DNA from: Mesocentrotus franciscanus
Taxonomy: Eukaryota > Echinodermata > Echinoidea > Camarodonta > Strongylocentrotidae
DNA length: 64,000 nt
Direction: 5' to 3'
Assembly: GCA_037976565.1 (NCBI GenBank)
Contig: CP137679.1
Location: 30,200,534 to 30,264,533 of the forward strand
Shown here: in pieces, positions 12,180-56,639 of the stretch
Numbering within the stretch: the stretch's first letter is position 1
Layout: each line of letters begins with the position of its first letter
Notes under the pieces: generated by a model
Told to the model about the DNA's origin: nothing
What the model saw: the letters and a program-made list of their open reading frames with translations, nothing else
The model's database searches: none
Made by a program: the position numbers and the translations under genes

Positions 12180-12327
12180 ATTAGCTGAAAAGGAGACGAG
12201 CATGAGAGAGTCTCTGGAGTCTGATCACAGCGTAGCCTTCCTGACATCCATGTTCAACCAGCTAGGCCTCAAAGTGGATGTCGTCCAAGGAATCATCAAG
12301 AAATTCAAGCAAGGGGTTCCAAGTTGA
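12180..12327 (+). CDS. Possible terminal coding exon of an unidentified gene, or a gene remnant
   Basis: A pyrimidine-rich CTTCAG acceptor ends at 12179, followed by a frame reading (R)LAEKETSMRESLESDHSV, then MFNQLGLKVDVVQGIIKKF and stop at 12325-12327. The 48-49 residues look amphipathic and helical, unlike chance translation of AT-rich DNA. I do not recognise the family and see no upstream partner exon in the window. Three decayed relatives follow (see the array entry), so this may be the best-preserved member of a duplicated exon or of a repeat with coding ancestry. If real, the gene runs rightward and converges on gfi1. Confidence 0.3.
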
Positions 12328-12930
12328 TTGAAAGAGTCAATGTCTATCTGTAGTGGAGCCTGTTTGGATTTGAATTCTGACTGATCAAGGAAGAGCTAAC
12401 ACTCTTGTTCAACTGGCTGGACTTGAAAGTCAGTGTCATCCAGGGAATCATCAAGAACTTCAAGCAAGGAGACCCATGTTGATTGGAAGAAATTCGTCCC
12501 TTGAGAGCCAAAAGGGCATTAACTCTTTATTACAGTACAACCTTCTTTACTTTTTTTTGCGGAACTACTTCAGGGTTGTGTTGATACTGATCAAAGAAGA
12601 CCCGACACTCGTTCAACCGGCTGGACTTCAAAGTTGATGTCATCCAAAGAATCAACTGGAACTTCTTGCAACAGGTTCCAAGTTGCTTTGGAGAGAATCT
12701 CTTCACCATGAACTTCTTACCATGAACTTCAAGCAAGGAATTTCAAGCTGATTGAAAGAAGGTCTTCAAGTGTAATTGTTGCAGAACCTCTTTGGGGTTT
12801 GTATTGAGACTGATCAAGATTGATCTGACACTCTTGTTCAACCAGCTGGACTTCGAAGGTGGTGTCCTATAGGGAATCTGTAAGAGCTTCATTCAAGGAG
12901 CTCCATGATTGTTTGGAGAGAGACTGGGTC
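12220..12930 (+). repeat. Four-unit diverged array related to the exon-like frame
   Basis: Units start near 12220, 12378, 12585 and 12806, each with CTGATCA, a (C)TGTTCAAC(C/T)(A/G)GCT(A/G)G core, a GT(C/G)(A/G/T)T(C/A)-rich stretch and (T/A)TCAAGCAAGG-like ends, then CTCTTTGGGGTTTG-type spacers. Only unit 1 has an open frame; the others contain shifts and stops. Confidence 0.6.
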
Positions 12931-15020
12931 TAGTAGTACCATACCAAATCCTTTGTAAGTTCCACATTCCATTTGAAGATGGAGGCCATTGGTCTGTCAT
13001 GGAAAATGATGTCCTATCGGCTGAATTATTAACATTTTCTTGCATATGTTTACAGTGGATATTTTTCTGGACTGTAAAAATCGCCCAACAAGGTGCCATG
13101 TATGTAAATGGTAAAGTGAAAATAGGTTTGTTATCATAATGTGGAAAAGATTTACCTGTTCATATAGAAAATACAGATATTGCATATAATTGTATGTTAC
13201 AAATCATGATTATTTTCCATCAGATATTCTATCCAACAAATCTAATGTTGTACTGCAGGAGAAAAGGTGTCCAAACTGAGCAGTGACTGTTACTCATTTC
13301 CTGTCTACCGGTATATTTTGATTTAATATCTTGTCATAGCCCTAAACATGAGAAATAGTACCTTGAAGTCTATGTAAATACGGAGATGGTGTGAATTGTC
13401 ACAAATCAGCCACGAATATCACATTAGTTGAGACACCCTATCACGCTCCAGTTATTCAGGGTCATTTGGTTTAGGTTTGGTACGCTGTCTTTCTGAGAAT
13501 TTTACGGTAAATCTAATGAATATAAGTTTACACAGCTGAATGAGAAAATCATGCTGTTATCAGAATAATCACCTTTTACATTTAAGAAATAGATATGAAT
13601 GCTCTCGATTTGTATGAAAACTAAAATGAATTCATCTGCAAGCTTTGTGTATACTTGCTAGTATCCTTGAATTTAAGGTGCAGTTTAATATGTCAAATTA
13701 TGATATTTGTCAATTTCTCCTCCTACCTGTACCGAGAAACAAATTTGCTAGTGTCATTAGATTTGTTAATGCTCAAACACCAAACTGGAAGTGAAACCTC
13801 CAAAGTGCTTCAAGAATTGGCAAAGACAAACCATAAAAGCAGCATAAAAGCTTCCACAAGGGTGAAGGAAAAACAATAACTCAGCTTATTGGATGCGATA
13901 AAAGCGCTAAAATACCAATCAAGAAATACAACATGTTTTATTCATCGATATGCTTGAAGATTGTCTAAATCTTTGTATAAGCTTCCATTACTCGTCATAA
14001 TAAAAACTTAATATCTCTACACAAGCAATCGCCTGAAAAAAATCTCCCGTGTATAGATTTCCTCCCGTTAAAATCTGTTAATGTCTGTCTTTCAATTAAG
14101 ACAATGTCATAAATTTTCCCCATTACTCCCACCTTTGTAGGAATACTTTGAGTAATATGGTGGCAAAGTGCTTTTGTTGCCTTTTATGGGTGCAAACAGT
14201 GATATTTGACGTTTTATGGTAGTTGGGAGAATGATCTTGTTGTGAATTGTACATTTTGGGAATGATTTTGATATCTAGAACTGATGAAAGATGAAACTGA
14301 AACTAAATGTCCTTTGTATAACTTGATGCCTCTTTGGCCATAATGACTGGTGAAATATTAGCAGTACCTGGAGTAAAATAAGACACAAGTTGAGATCATT
14401 ATTCAAATTGCATGCCCTTTCTCTGTAATAATATCCATTAAAACAATACTATCACCAAACAGAAAAATGTAGGAATAGAATAGAAGGACACTTTCAAAGA
14501 AATTCAACTACTAGTATTAATGGCTTGTTTAATTGTGAAGTGTCGTCTGTTTTACAGTTACTGTTGATGTCTTGTTTAATTCCAACAATGTTTAATTTCA
14601 GGTGTCATGCGTTTTGTATGCACTAGCCATAGGTGAAGAAAGATTTGGTTTCAGAAGTGATGTTTATTGGAACCACTGCATGACTCACTTGTTTTCAAGG
14701 AAATGATTATGATTTTAGCGAAGAATTATATATGTTGGTGAGTAGAAATTGTATCATCTCTACGCTTTTCCCCAAAAAATTCATATACTGTGGAACGGTA
14801 AACATCATTCACAGAACAATGAACAGGTGCTCACATGAGACAAGGAAGTCAGATGGGTGTTTATTTATGCTGTTATTTTATTTTTGTTATTGAAAATCTA
14901 GTGTACATTTTAAAGATGAAAATGTTTCAAACCTAGGATTTTATTTCTATGATTCTTTGGCTCACAGTTTCCTGCATTATGCTGTTAACAGGCATACATC
15001 ACCCTGTTTTCATTTCACTT
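12931..15020. other. Intergenic, nothing recognised
   Basis: AT-rich; short open frames only. No exon, RNA gene or terminal repeat supported. Confidence 0.45.
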
Positions 15021-15028
15021 CTGGCTAT

Positions 15029-15064
15029 ACACAAACACACACACACCACACACACACACGCACG

Positions 15065-15096
<32 letters not shown>
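15029..15096. repeat. AC microsatellite
   Basis: (AC)n with CACACG/CACGCA variants. Confidence 0.9.
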
Positions 15097-15100
<4 letters not shown>

Positions 15101-15386
15101 ATGCTCACTTTCTTAGTCTATGGTTATACTTTTTCTGGGCCATTCTGTCTCTGGTATATAAAGAGTAAATTTGAAACAAGGAATATTTTCTCATTCTTAA
15201 GCTCTCTTTTTTTCTCTCTCATATTTCTGTCCCCTTGTCTTCATTCTCTCTGTAGGTATCTGAATAACTCTAACGGTTTTATGTCAGAAACAAATTTGAA
15301 ACATTGAATATAATGTCTCCTGAGAGACATGATGTTAAGTCAAGTTAACATCATTCTATTGGCTCTCTTTTTCCAGGCACTCTTAA

Positions 15387-15596
15387 GCCTTGTTCAGATA
15401 TGATGTGGGAAAACTGCGGCCTTTTTTTATTATGACGTAAAGTGTAATACGCCTCACATTTCTTTATCTTGTAATACAGAGCTCAATGAATATGCGCAAG
15501 TCCTTTGTTGCGCACAGTTACCATTTATTTACATGTTTAAACAAATGTGGTGGCATTTTTGTGGCGTTTTACCGTGCCATATCTGAAAATGCCTGT
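15387..15596 (-). mobile_element. MITE family 4, copy B (both termini present)
   Basis: About 210 bp with imperfect inverted termini: left GTTCAGATATGATGTGGGAA, right (reverse complement) TTTTCAGATATGGCACGGTA, each followed by AAAC(T)GC. The interior matches 6070-6270 in inverted orientation. No coding capacity. Confidence 0.65.
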
Positions 15597-15639
15597 AGTA
15601 TTTGCAATATGTGGATTCCCTATTCTTTCTTTTTTTTTT

Positions 15640-15745
15640 GGTATGTCAAGAGATTATTTCTTTCTCCCCCTCCTCCCTCCCCTCCCTCCCCTCCCTCCCC
15701 CTCTATCTCTCTGTCTTCTTGATTTGCCTTTCTCTATCTCTTAAT
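15640..15745. repeat. CT/CCCT-rich tract
   Basis: Poly-T run followed by CCTCCCTCCCCTCCCT-type repeats and TCTCT sequence. Confidence 0.8.
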
Positions 15746-15940
15746 GTAACTCTCTTTGTCTCTATCTTCATCAGATATGTTTCTTGCTTTAGCATAATAT
15801 AGATAATTAAATTGTAAATATTATTTTATTCAAGCAAACATTGATTTATTCTTGACCTATTTTATATATTTCAAAAAAATTACTAATGTTACTGAAATAA
15901 AAGAAAAGAATATGTAACCATTCAAGTATTTTCTTCGGTT

Positions 15941-15946
15941 TTTATT
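15941..15946 (-). terminator. Candidate gfi1 poly(A) signal, distal
   Basis: AATAAA on the gene strand about 2.37 kb after the stop. A plus-strand AATAAA at 15896-15901 sits close by in the opposite sense. Confidence 0.25.
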
Positions 15947-16922
15947 CAAATCACACAATTCTTATATGCAAGAGTGGGGTACAAAATCAAACATATTATG
16001 TACAAATATTTGCAATAAATTACATTCTAAATCTGTTCTCTACAGGTAGATGTATCAACAAAAATAATAATACCTTTAACAAAAGAACTTAAGAGAGTCC
16101 ACATGCTCTCCTTAGCACTGTTTGAAGGGAAAGAAATAAATATTTTATATTTTAGATCATCATATCATTCAACTACATGGAATGTCTTTTCATAATTTCA
16201 ATCCCTATTGAAATAATACTTTAAACGATGAATATTGTTCAAAGTGACTTCAAACCTGTTTAACACATTCGTATTAAAATATTGATAGAAAATATCATGA
16301 TTCATAAGGTTATTTTCACAATCAAAGTTGCTATTAAAAATAATGATTACATTCATTTAAAAAGCACTGCAAGGATTACATCATTCAAAATAGTTTTTTT
16401 TTTAATTTCTTCCTAAATTTGAACTGGACTTTGCATATGATTAACACATCAAGCATATTAAAATAAGTATGTTAGTACCAAAGTATATATTTCACATACT
16501 AATTATATATATTTATGTTGCATAAATTACATCGATAGAGAATTAATGTTCAAGTATGTATCCTGTCGAAAAGAACATCATTTCATACAATTATTTTTGC
16601 ACTGTCGGCTCATTGCAAATATCCATTCATATTATCTGATGAAACATATTTCTGTTGTACATTCTGTCCAAAATCAAAAATTAAATGGTATTTCAATTAG
16701 AGCATAATAAATGATTGTCTATTTTCAATTTGTAACGTTGAAATGATCATGATTATCATTAAGAATTATCATTTATGCTGTTATGACATTGCACATTGCC
16801 AAGATTTTTCAGACATTTGCTGTACTTGTACCGCATATGCCTAAATGGAATGTATTTGTATTTTATAAAACAGTGCTTCCACCACTTCTTTCCCATACTC
16901 TTCCTACTTGTCCTGTTAGAGT

Positions 16923-16996
16923 AGAATGCAAATGTCAATTATTATTATGAAAGATCTGATTAGATCTTTAATGATAATAATTGACATTTGCATTCT
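16923..16996. other. 74-bp near-perfect inverted repeat (hairpin)
   Basis: Arms of 35 nt (16923-16957 and 16962-16996) with two mismatches and a 4-nt loop GATT. The left arm begins AGAATGCAAATGTCAATTAT. It lies downstream of the gfi1 stop, possibly in the 3' UTR if the distal poly(A) site is used. Could be a foldback element or a small-RNA precursor; the loop is short for a canonical animal miRNA. Confidence 0.85.
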
Positions 16997-17136
16997 GTGA
17001 AAAGTGACAGATACACCTGAGTTTTGTAAACAATCAATAATCTACCCTTGTTGCAATGTCGCTGCCTTTCACTTTTTCCAATTATTGTCTATCATCCAAT
17101 ATTTAGGTTTTTGTATAATTATGAATCACATCTATC

Positions 17137-17142
17137 TTTATT
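17137..17142 (-). terminator. Candidate gfi1 poly(A) signal, proximal
   Basis: AATAAA on the gene strand, about 1.17 kb after the stop; the first exact hexamer I found downstream. Confidence 0.35.
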
Positions 17143-17654
17143 AAATACAGAAACTAAGAGCTATGATTCATTGCTCTCTAAAAAATATAAATATCTTTAA
17201 GGATTAAGTGGAATGTCAAATATTGCGAATTGGAATTCAGTCAAGAAATTAAAAAGCAAAAAAAAAATTATGTAAACTGGCAAATAGCTTTCAATTTTGT
17301 AATGTGCCTTGCATAATAATGCAAGTATTAAATATGAAGGTGATTATGATGACAAAAGTGTGTGATGATGATTGTGCGATGATGATGATGATGATATGAT
17401 GATAATGCATATGATTATGATGATGCAAAAATAGTGAGGATTGAAAATTTAAATCACAAAATGGTGATGCAAATTTGTAATAATGCTATAATGCTGGTAT
17501 TGATGATTTTATGCATTTCACGACTGACATAAAATATCTAAATAACATTGCATCTTACGAACCTGGTAAGCCAACCAAAAACTGCCAACAGATAATGTTA
17601 TAATGATTTTCAAAAGGACTCATCCATACAGAAGTAATGGTAAAACATTTCCAG

Positions 17655-17952
17655 TGTACAATCAGGGAGGGCCCTTTCGTTTCTCGGGTCCAAGTCTTAA
17701 GAACGATGAAACTCTCGTCCGTTTTACTACCAGGGAGGGTCCTTTGGCTTCTCAGGTCCAAGTTTTAAGAACGATGAAACTCTCGTCCCTTTTTACTATC
17801 AGGGAGCATGAGGGTCCTTTTGTTTCTCAGGTCCAAGTCTTAAGAACGATGAAACTCTCGTCCCTTTCTACTATCAGGGAGCCTGAGGGTCCTTTGGTTT
17901 CTCAGGTCCAAGTCTTAAGAACGATGAAACTCTCGTCCCTTTTTACTATCAG
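17655..17952 (+). repeat. Minisatellite, four units of 68-75 bp
   Basis: Units begin at GGGAG near 17665, 17733, 17802 and 17877. Each has GGTCC(T)TT, GGTCCAAGT(C/T)TTAAGAA, CGATGAAACTCTCGTCC and a TTTACTA(C/T)CAG end. Units 3 and 4 carry a 6-bp insertion ((C/A)(C/T)GAG-type) that keeps a plus-strand frame open (17603-17956); there is no sign that it is a gene. Confidence 0.9.
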
Positions 17953-18311
17953 ATGAAGATATGAAACTGTTGCTATGCGAGATAGGCCTATTGCGGTTCT
18001 GGCTCAAGGTCCATTCAGGTCATTGTTTTTCTGTTGATACGTGACAGTTCGGAGCTTAATTGATTTGTGCAACGCGTGCAGCATTTAAATCAGACAAATA
18101 TAATACACACTTGTTGAATCACCAGAGCAAAGTTCTTCGTCAGTCTCGTCCAGTCACTGCAGCGTTTCGAAAAACGATTTTCTCTCTGAAGAATAGTTTC
18201 GAAGGAATTTCTTCCAATTTCAACAAATTCCAAGTAATTCACCCGTACAACACTTGCCAAGTCTCAACGAGAGTGATAAAAACTAAAACATTTAGTTTGC
18301 GTGCATCAGTC

Positions 18312-52163
<33,852 letters not shown>

Positions 52164-53040
52164 TGTTTTTTCCTCCAAAATCCACACACTTAAGGGAAAA
52201 TTAGAAAAAGGTTGCTTCGAATCAGCTCTGATACAACTTGAAGATTGTCACGCTATGACCAGAAGGATCAAATTGCGATATCCACCCTTGAAAATAGCTC
52301 TTAAAAGGTCGGTGCAGAAAACATTATTTTCTGACTTAAAATTCGGATGATGACAAATGAAATTAAATGACTCCAAGTTAACAAGACTTTGATGATGAGT
52401 TAACAAGCAGAGAATGGATGTTTCTTGGTCCACGTCTATTTAGACACTGGAACACTGCTTACAAGTCAGCGACGCTTTAAGCAGATTTTGCCGATTACCC
52501 TCTTATTGAGTAAATAGTGTAACCCTTCAGTCACCAATGCGCTTCGTGATTGGAAGTGCACACCGGGTTTAACTGAAGCGCACAAGACGAAGCCCCAATC
52601 ATAAACCAGTCGCTGATTAAGGACAAAAAGTGAACCTATAGATGAATAAAGGGATGCGGGAATGGGGGAGATGTTAAAAAAGAAAGAAAAAAACTGTGTG
52701 GATACCACTGAGATGCGTCCTTTTCTTACGCACCAATCGATGATGTTGTATTGTTAAGGAGTTCTACTTAACACAGGTGTCCGTTCGAGGGCCCCTTATT
52801 ACTGTACGCCACAGAGTTACCGTCGGCGCGCGAGCAAACACACTTTGTGTGTATAGCGCTTTTCACTAGGTCGTGTACGATATACGGTACACACGGCGTG
52901 AAATGGACTCCACTTTCGTGGTGTTTGGAGAGATAAGTTAGAAGGGCTTTCTGATTGGCTAAAATGCTGATTCATGAATATTCACGTTAGCATCGCGACG
53001 CTGTGATTGGTCAGGGGTGAAATGGTATCGGAGCAGTGCA
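52164..53040 (-). promoter_or_regulatory. Probable gfi1 5' UTR and core promoter region
   Basis: The stretch just upstream of the SNAG ATG becomes GC-richer at about 52780-52850 and 52980-53010. On the gene strand there are CCAAT boxes complementary to 52953-52958 (AGCCAATCAG) and 53005-53011 (GACCAATCACAG), about 50 bp apart; a GATA site complementary to 52930-52938 (CTTATCTC); and a weak TATA-like CGTATATCG near 52879-52888. The distal CCAAT box also contains AATCACAGC, close to the known Gfi1 consensus AATCA(C/G)(A/T)GC. More AATC cores lie at about 52546-52553, 52595-52600 and 52732-52737. The transcription start is not visible directly; from box spacing I would guess about 52850. Confidence 0.4.
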
Positions 53041-53550
53041 CATTCCCTTGGTAGAGAGTAAGTTTTGACGCCCTTTCCAACGATGGGCCAAATTTACAAA
53101 CGCCACTCGCTCATTTCTACGGAAGACGAACGCAAAAGGATGGCCATATAAACTTTATCGCTAAATATATTTGCGACAAATAGGTGAGCGTTGTTTGCAG
53201 TTTTCTACCTCCATTCCAGTTTTAGCCAATGCAAAATAGTAAACAAAATAATAGACATATCTATTTTTCTCTCAGTGAATCACAAGAAGCTCCCCAAATA
53301 TTAGGTTCAATCTATATTTTAAAGTATGAGGGATGTTGTTTGTAAGGTTTATTCCGTCTGTATTAAGCCTATTAATGGACATAAATATGTTGATGCCCCC
53401 CCTCCAAAAAAAAAAAGAACTTTCAGTTTAAAGACATTTGAGGAAGTTTGTTTCAAATGAAATGTACGTCTGGTAAACCAAGAAAAAGAAAGATAAACTA
53501 TAGGTAAAACATCGCAGATAACTTATGTATACTCTTACATTATACAAACT
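53041..53550. other. Upstream flank, nothing recognised
   Basis: AT-rich; no feature beyond a short A-run near 53408. Confidence 0.45.
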
Positions 53551-53551
53551 A

Positions 53552-53709
53552 AAAATGTTAAATCACCATTTGAAAGGGCCCGAGGAGTGACCATTTTTTC
53601 GAAATGGTAGACTTTGTATAATTATGCTGGAATCACCACTATAAATGTTGAATCTAGCATGTTAAAGCCCCTCACCCCTCTGCCCTTTTAAATGGTGATT
53701 TAACATTTT
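53552..53709 (+). mobile_element. Palindromic MITE, family 2, copy B (best preserved)
   Basis: Termini AAAATGTTAAATCACCATTT (left) and its reverse complement (right, to 53709), extending imperfectly through GAAAGGGCCCGAGGAGTGAC. The interior contains ATGCTGGAATCA and CTAGCATGTT. About 158 bp, non-coding. Confidence 0.8.
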
Positions 53710-53969
53710 AGATTTTGTTAGGGTGTAGTCTATATTAATTTGATGCCCTTCTGACTCTTAGAAGAAGGTTTTATATTATAAAATACATAATACCCACAAA
53801 ACTGATCACGCACACAGAACATTCACGAACAATAATATGATTTTTACCAACTTATAACTGCCTGTTACGCTAAAATACAGATTTATATAGTTAAGTTGGT
53901 CTGTTTAAAAGTTCCGTTTAGGAGTTTATTTCACAACCACGATTTTGAATAATATTGTGCGTGGAGAAA

Positions 53970-54500
53970 AAAAGCAAAAGAGAGATAGAGAGAGAGAGAG
54001 ATGGAAAGTCATATAAAAGATAAATGGGGAAATGGTAGTTTGGAGACCAGTGAATCAGTGAAAGAGAGAGAGAGAGCTGCAGAGAGATATAAGACATTTA
54101 GAGAGATTCAGATAGATATTATATGCGAGGGAGAGAGAGAGAGAGAAAGAGACACAGAGAGAGAACGAGGGGGAGAGGGAGTATACAGACATTATAAAAG
54201 ATAAAGAGTCATGCAGACGAATATGAGAGAGAGAGAGAGAGAGCGGAAGAAGGAAAGAGAAGGTAAAAGATAAGTGAGAACGAGCGAGAGAGAGAGATAT
54301 TTAGGCACGCCAATAATAGAAATATAAAAAGAGGGAGACGGAGTGATATGCAGAGAGATATTAAAGAAAAAGAGAGATGTACACAATAATGAGAAAGAAT
54401 AAGATGTAGAGAGGAGAGAGATTATTTAGATTCAGGTAGAGATGCAGCGAGAGAGGAAGAGAGGGAGAGCTAGAGAGAGAGAGAGAGATGTGGATATGCA
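53970..54500. repeat. GA-rich tract
   Basis: About 530 bp of (GA)n interspersed with GACATTTAGAGA/GATAT words. Confidence 0.9.
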
Positions 54501-55940
54501 AAGACACGATGCAAGGAATGGAGGAGACAGGTCACTTATTTCTCAACCCATCAGATAATTTACAAGATTACGTCTCTTTGCAACACGGTTTGTCAAGAAA
54601 ATTCGTTCGGTGTCACGGCTTTACCTACATAATTCATCAAATTATGCTAGGGAATGGATAGCATAAATCATGCTACAAAAAGCTGAATCGGAAAATTGAA
54701 TTCTTTCAATTTTGATAGAGCACGACCACTTTCAGCTAACCGTGTACATCGTACCTTATTCATCATTTTGTCAGTACAATTATAGGGCACAACAGAACCA
54801 GATAATAAACGAATATATCTCTCTAAGTAATTGTTATGGATATCAAAACTGTGGAACCTATATCTGACTTTATCATAGTGAATAAAGATATAAAAGTGTC
54901 AGCTTTTGATCATCCCAATCGGCATCAATAATGATAGGGATAGGTTTAATCAGAGCATAATGATTAAAACAATTTCAGGCGTCCATCAAGCATGAAACTA
55001 ATCGCCTAATTTGATATACACTGATGCTTGTTGGACTGCGTATAGAGGATCAAGTAATTATTACTCCAATCATACCTGTATTCAAATTGTGTTCTGCTTT
55101 TTTGATCGCTGTACTTCAGTTAAGTGATGGAAGCGGAAAGGGTTCAAGGTTAATGAGGTTTAACGTAAATTAACAACATTGTCTTTCTAATCTTCTACTC
55201 GACTTGATCTTTTAAAACTAGCGGCAAAGGACTCACGAAAGAACAACAATATTCATATATAATTATGTGGGATAATAATTATGATTGGGTAATAATTATT
55301 TGATGTTATAATTATATGAAGAAAAAGTTTTTCCTTTATGCGAACAAAATGTCTTACACCTCATAGTGCGATAGTGTGGAACAGCAACAACGTAGCCTTC
55401 AGGATTTCCACGTTAAATGATTGCCTTTGTTAAAGCGGGACTGCACTACTTGCATCTACTTGCGCCCTCTATATAGCCAACAATGCCTAAGCGGTACCCT
55501 TTTTCTTATGTTAATTGAGAGCTGATTTGATGATATAACCACCTGCAAGTGGCCACGCAGGGAGGTCTAATCCCTCTTGGCCAAACTAGATAGGCTTTAA
55601 AGAAAATCCAAATTCAAATCTGATTTAGACAATATTATTCGAAGCTTCATTTCTTGAAGTATTCTGCTCATCTTCATTTTTAAGAGAAAGGCATGAATAC
55701 GTCTATCCAGAATTCATTAGGTGACTTTTATCATTTCTCATTCAAAGAGGTCTTTAACCAATCTGTTACAATGGTTTCAGATCCATTAAATGATCGAAAT
55801 GAAAAACCCATTGTAAATGGATTCGTTGGAGAAAACAATTATTTTTGAAAGATAACAGCCATTAGTTTGGAACATAAACGCCACCATAATCTACCCCGAA
55901 CCAGCAACAAAACAAAACACTACAAAATCACCCCCAAATG
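54501..55940. other. Upstream flank, nothing recognised
   Basis: AT-rich with TAATTATT runs at 55255-55320. No gene or element supported. Confidence 0.45.
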
Positions 55941-55948
55941 AAAAAAAG

Positions 55949-55980
55949 CAACACACACACACACGCACACGCACACGCAC
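55949..55980. repeat. AC microsatellite with CGCAC variants
   Basis: (AC)n then (GCACAC)n. Confidence 0.9.
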
Positions 55981-56076
55981 GTATAAAAAACGAAAGTGAA
56001 ATTTCAGATGTTAATATTTAGCACTAAAGTGTAACACACAGAAGACATTTGAATGTCTATAATTAAGTTTGCATCT

Positions 56077-56622
56077 TTAAGCTATGGTCACAACCCAAAA
56101 AAGTAGCCTGCTCGGCGGCCGGGCGGCGATTTCTTAGCCAATTTCGCCCGGGCACTGCTTTTTTTTAGGGCATCGCTCGGTCGCCGCTGAAGATTTAGCG
56201 CGGAGTTAAAATTCTGGCGGCGTCTGCTCACTGTTCACTCGCCGCCCAAAATACGCTCGGTGCCGGGCGGTCGCCGCCCGACCTAATCGACCTAATCGAG
56301 CGTTCGCCGTCGAGCAATTTAGGTCAAAAAATCGAAGCCCCTATAGGTCAAAGGCTGACGATCGGTCGCAGCCCGGTCGCCGCTGGGAGATCAGTCGGTC
56401 ACTGCCGGGACGCCGCGGGGAGAAGCTCCCGATTTCGCCCAGTTTTGACCTAACATCGACTGGCGACCAACGGGAAATCGACAGGGCACCGCCCTGGCAT
56501 CGCTGGGGCTCTACAGCCTGCTCGACTTCTCCAAAAATCGTTGGGCGATGTCTAAATTCCAGCGGCGACCAAGCAGGCTACAAATCGGTCGGTCGCCGCT
56601 CTGGGTTGTGACCATAGCTTTA
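56077..56622. mobile_element. GC-rich TTA-flanked inverted-repeat element
   Basis: Perfect 18-bp termini AGCTATGGTCACAACCCA (56080-56097) and TGGGTTGTGACCATAGCT (56602-56619), flanked by TTA on both sides (56077-56079, 56620-56622), as for PIF/Harbinger. The interior is strikingly GC-rich, with GGTCGCCGC four times (56179, 56269, 56375, 56591) and a sub-terminal inverted GTAGCCTGCT / AGCAGGCTAC pair. No coding frame. Confidence 0.85.
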
Positions 56623-56639
56623 GGTTCAGTGGTATATCC

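Larger units (their letters stand above)
15920..18311 (-). other. Presumed gfi1 3' UTR and termination zone
   Basis: Downstream of the gfi1 stop, AATAAA on the gene strand occurs at 17142-17137 and again at 15946-15941. Use of the first would give a 3' UTR of about 1.2 kb, use of the second about 2.4 kb. The region contains a minisatellite (17655-17952), a 74-bp hairpin (16923-16996) and a GAT-rich patch (17340-17405). No reading frame of note. Which signal is used cannot be told from sequence. Confidence 0.35.

Noticed and set aside
52164..52187. GTG as an upstream in-frame start for gfi1
   Set aside because: Not an ATG, and extension would bury the SNAG motif that must be N-terminal.
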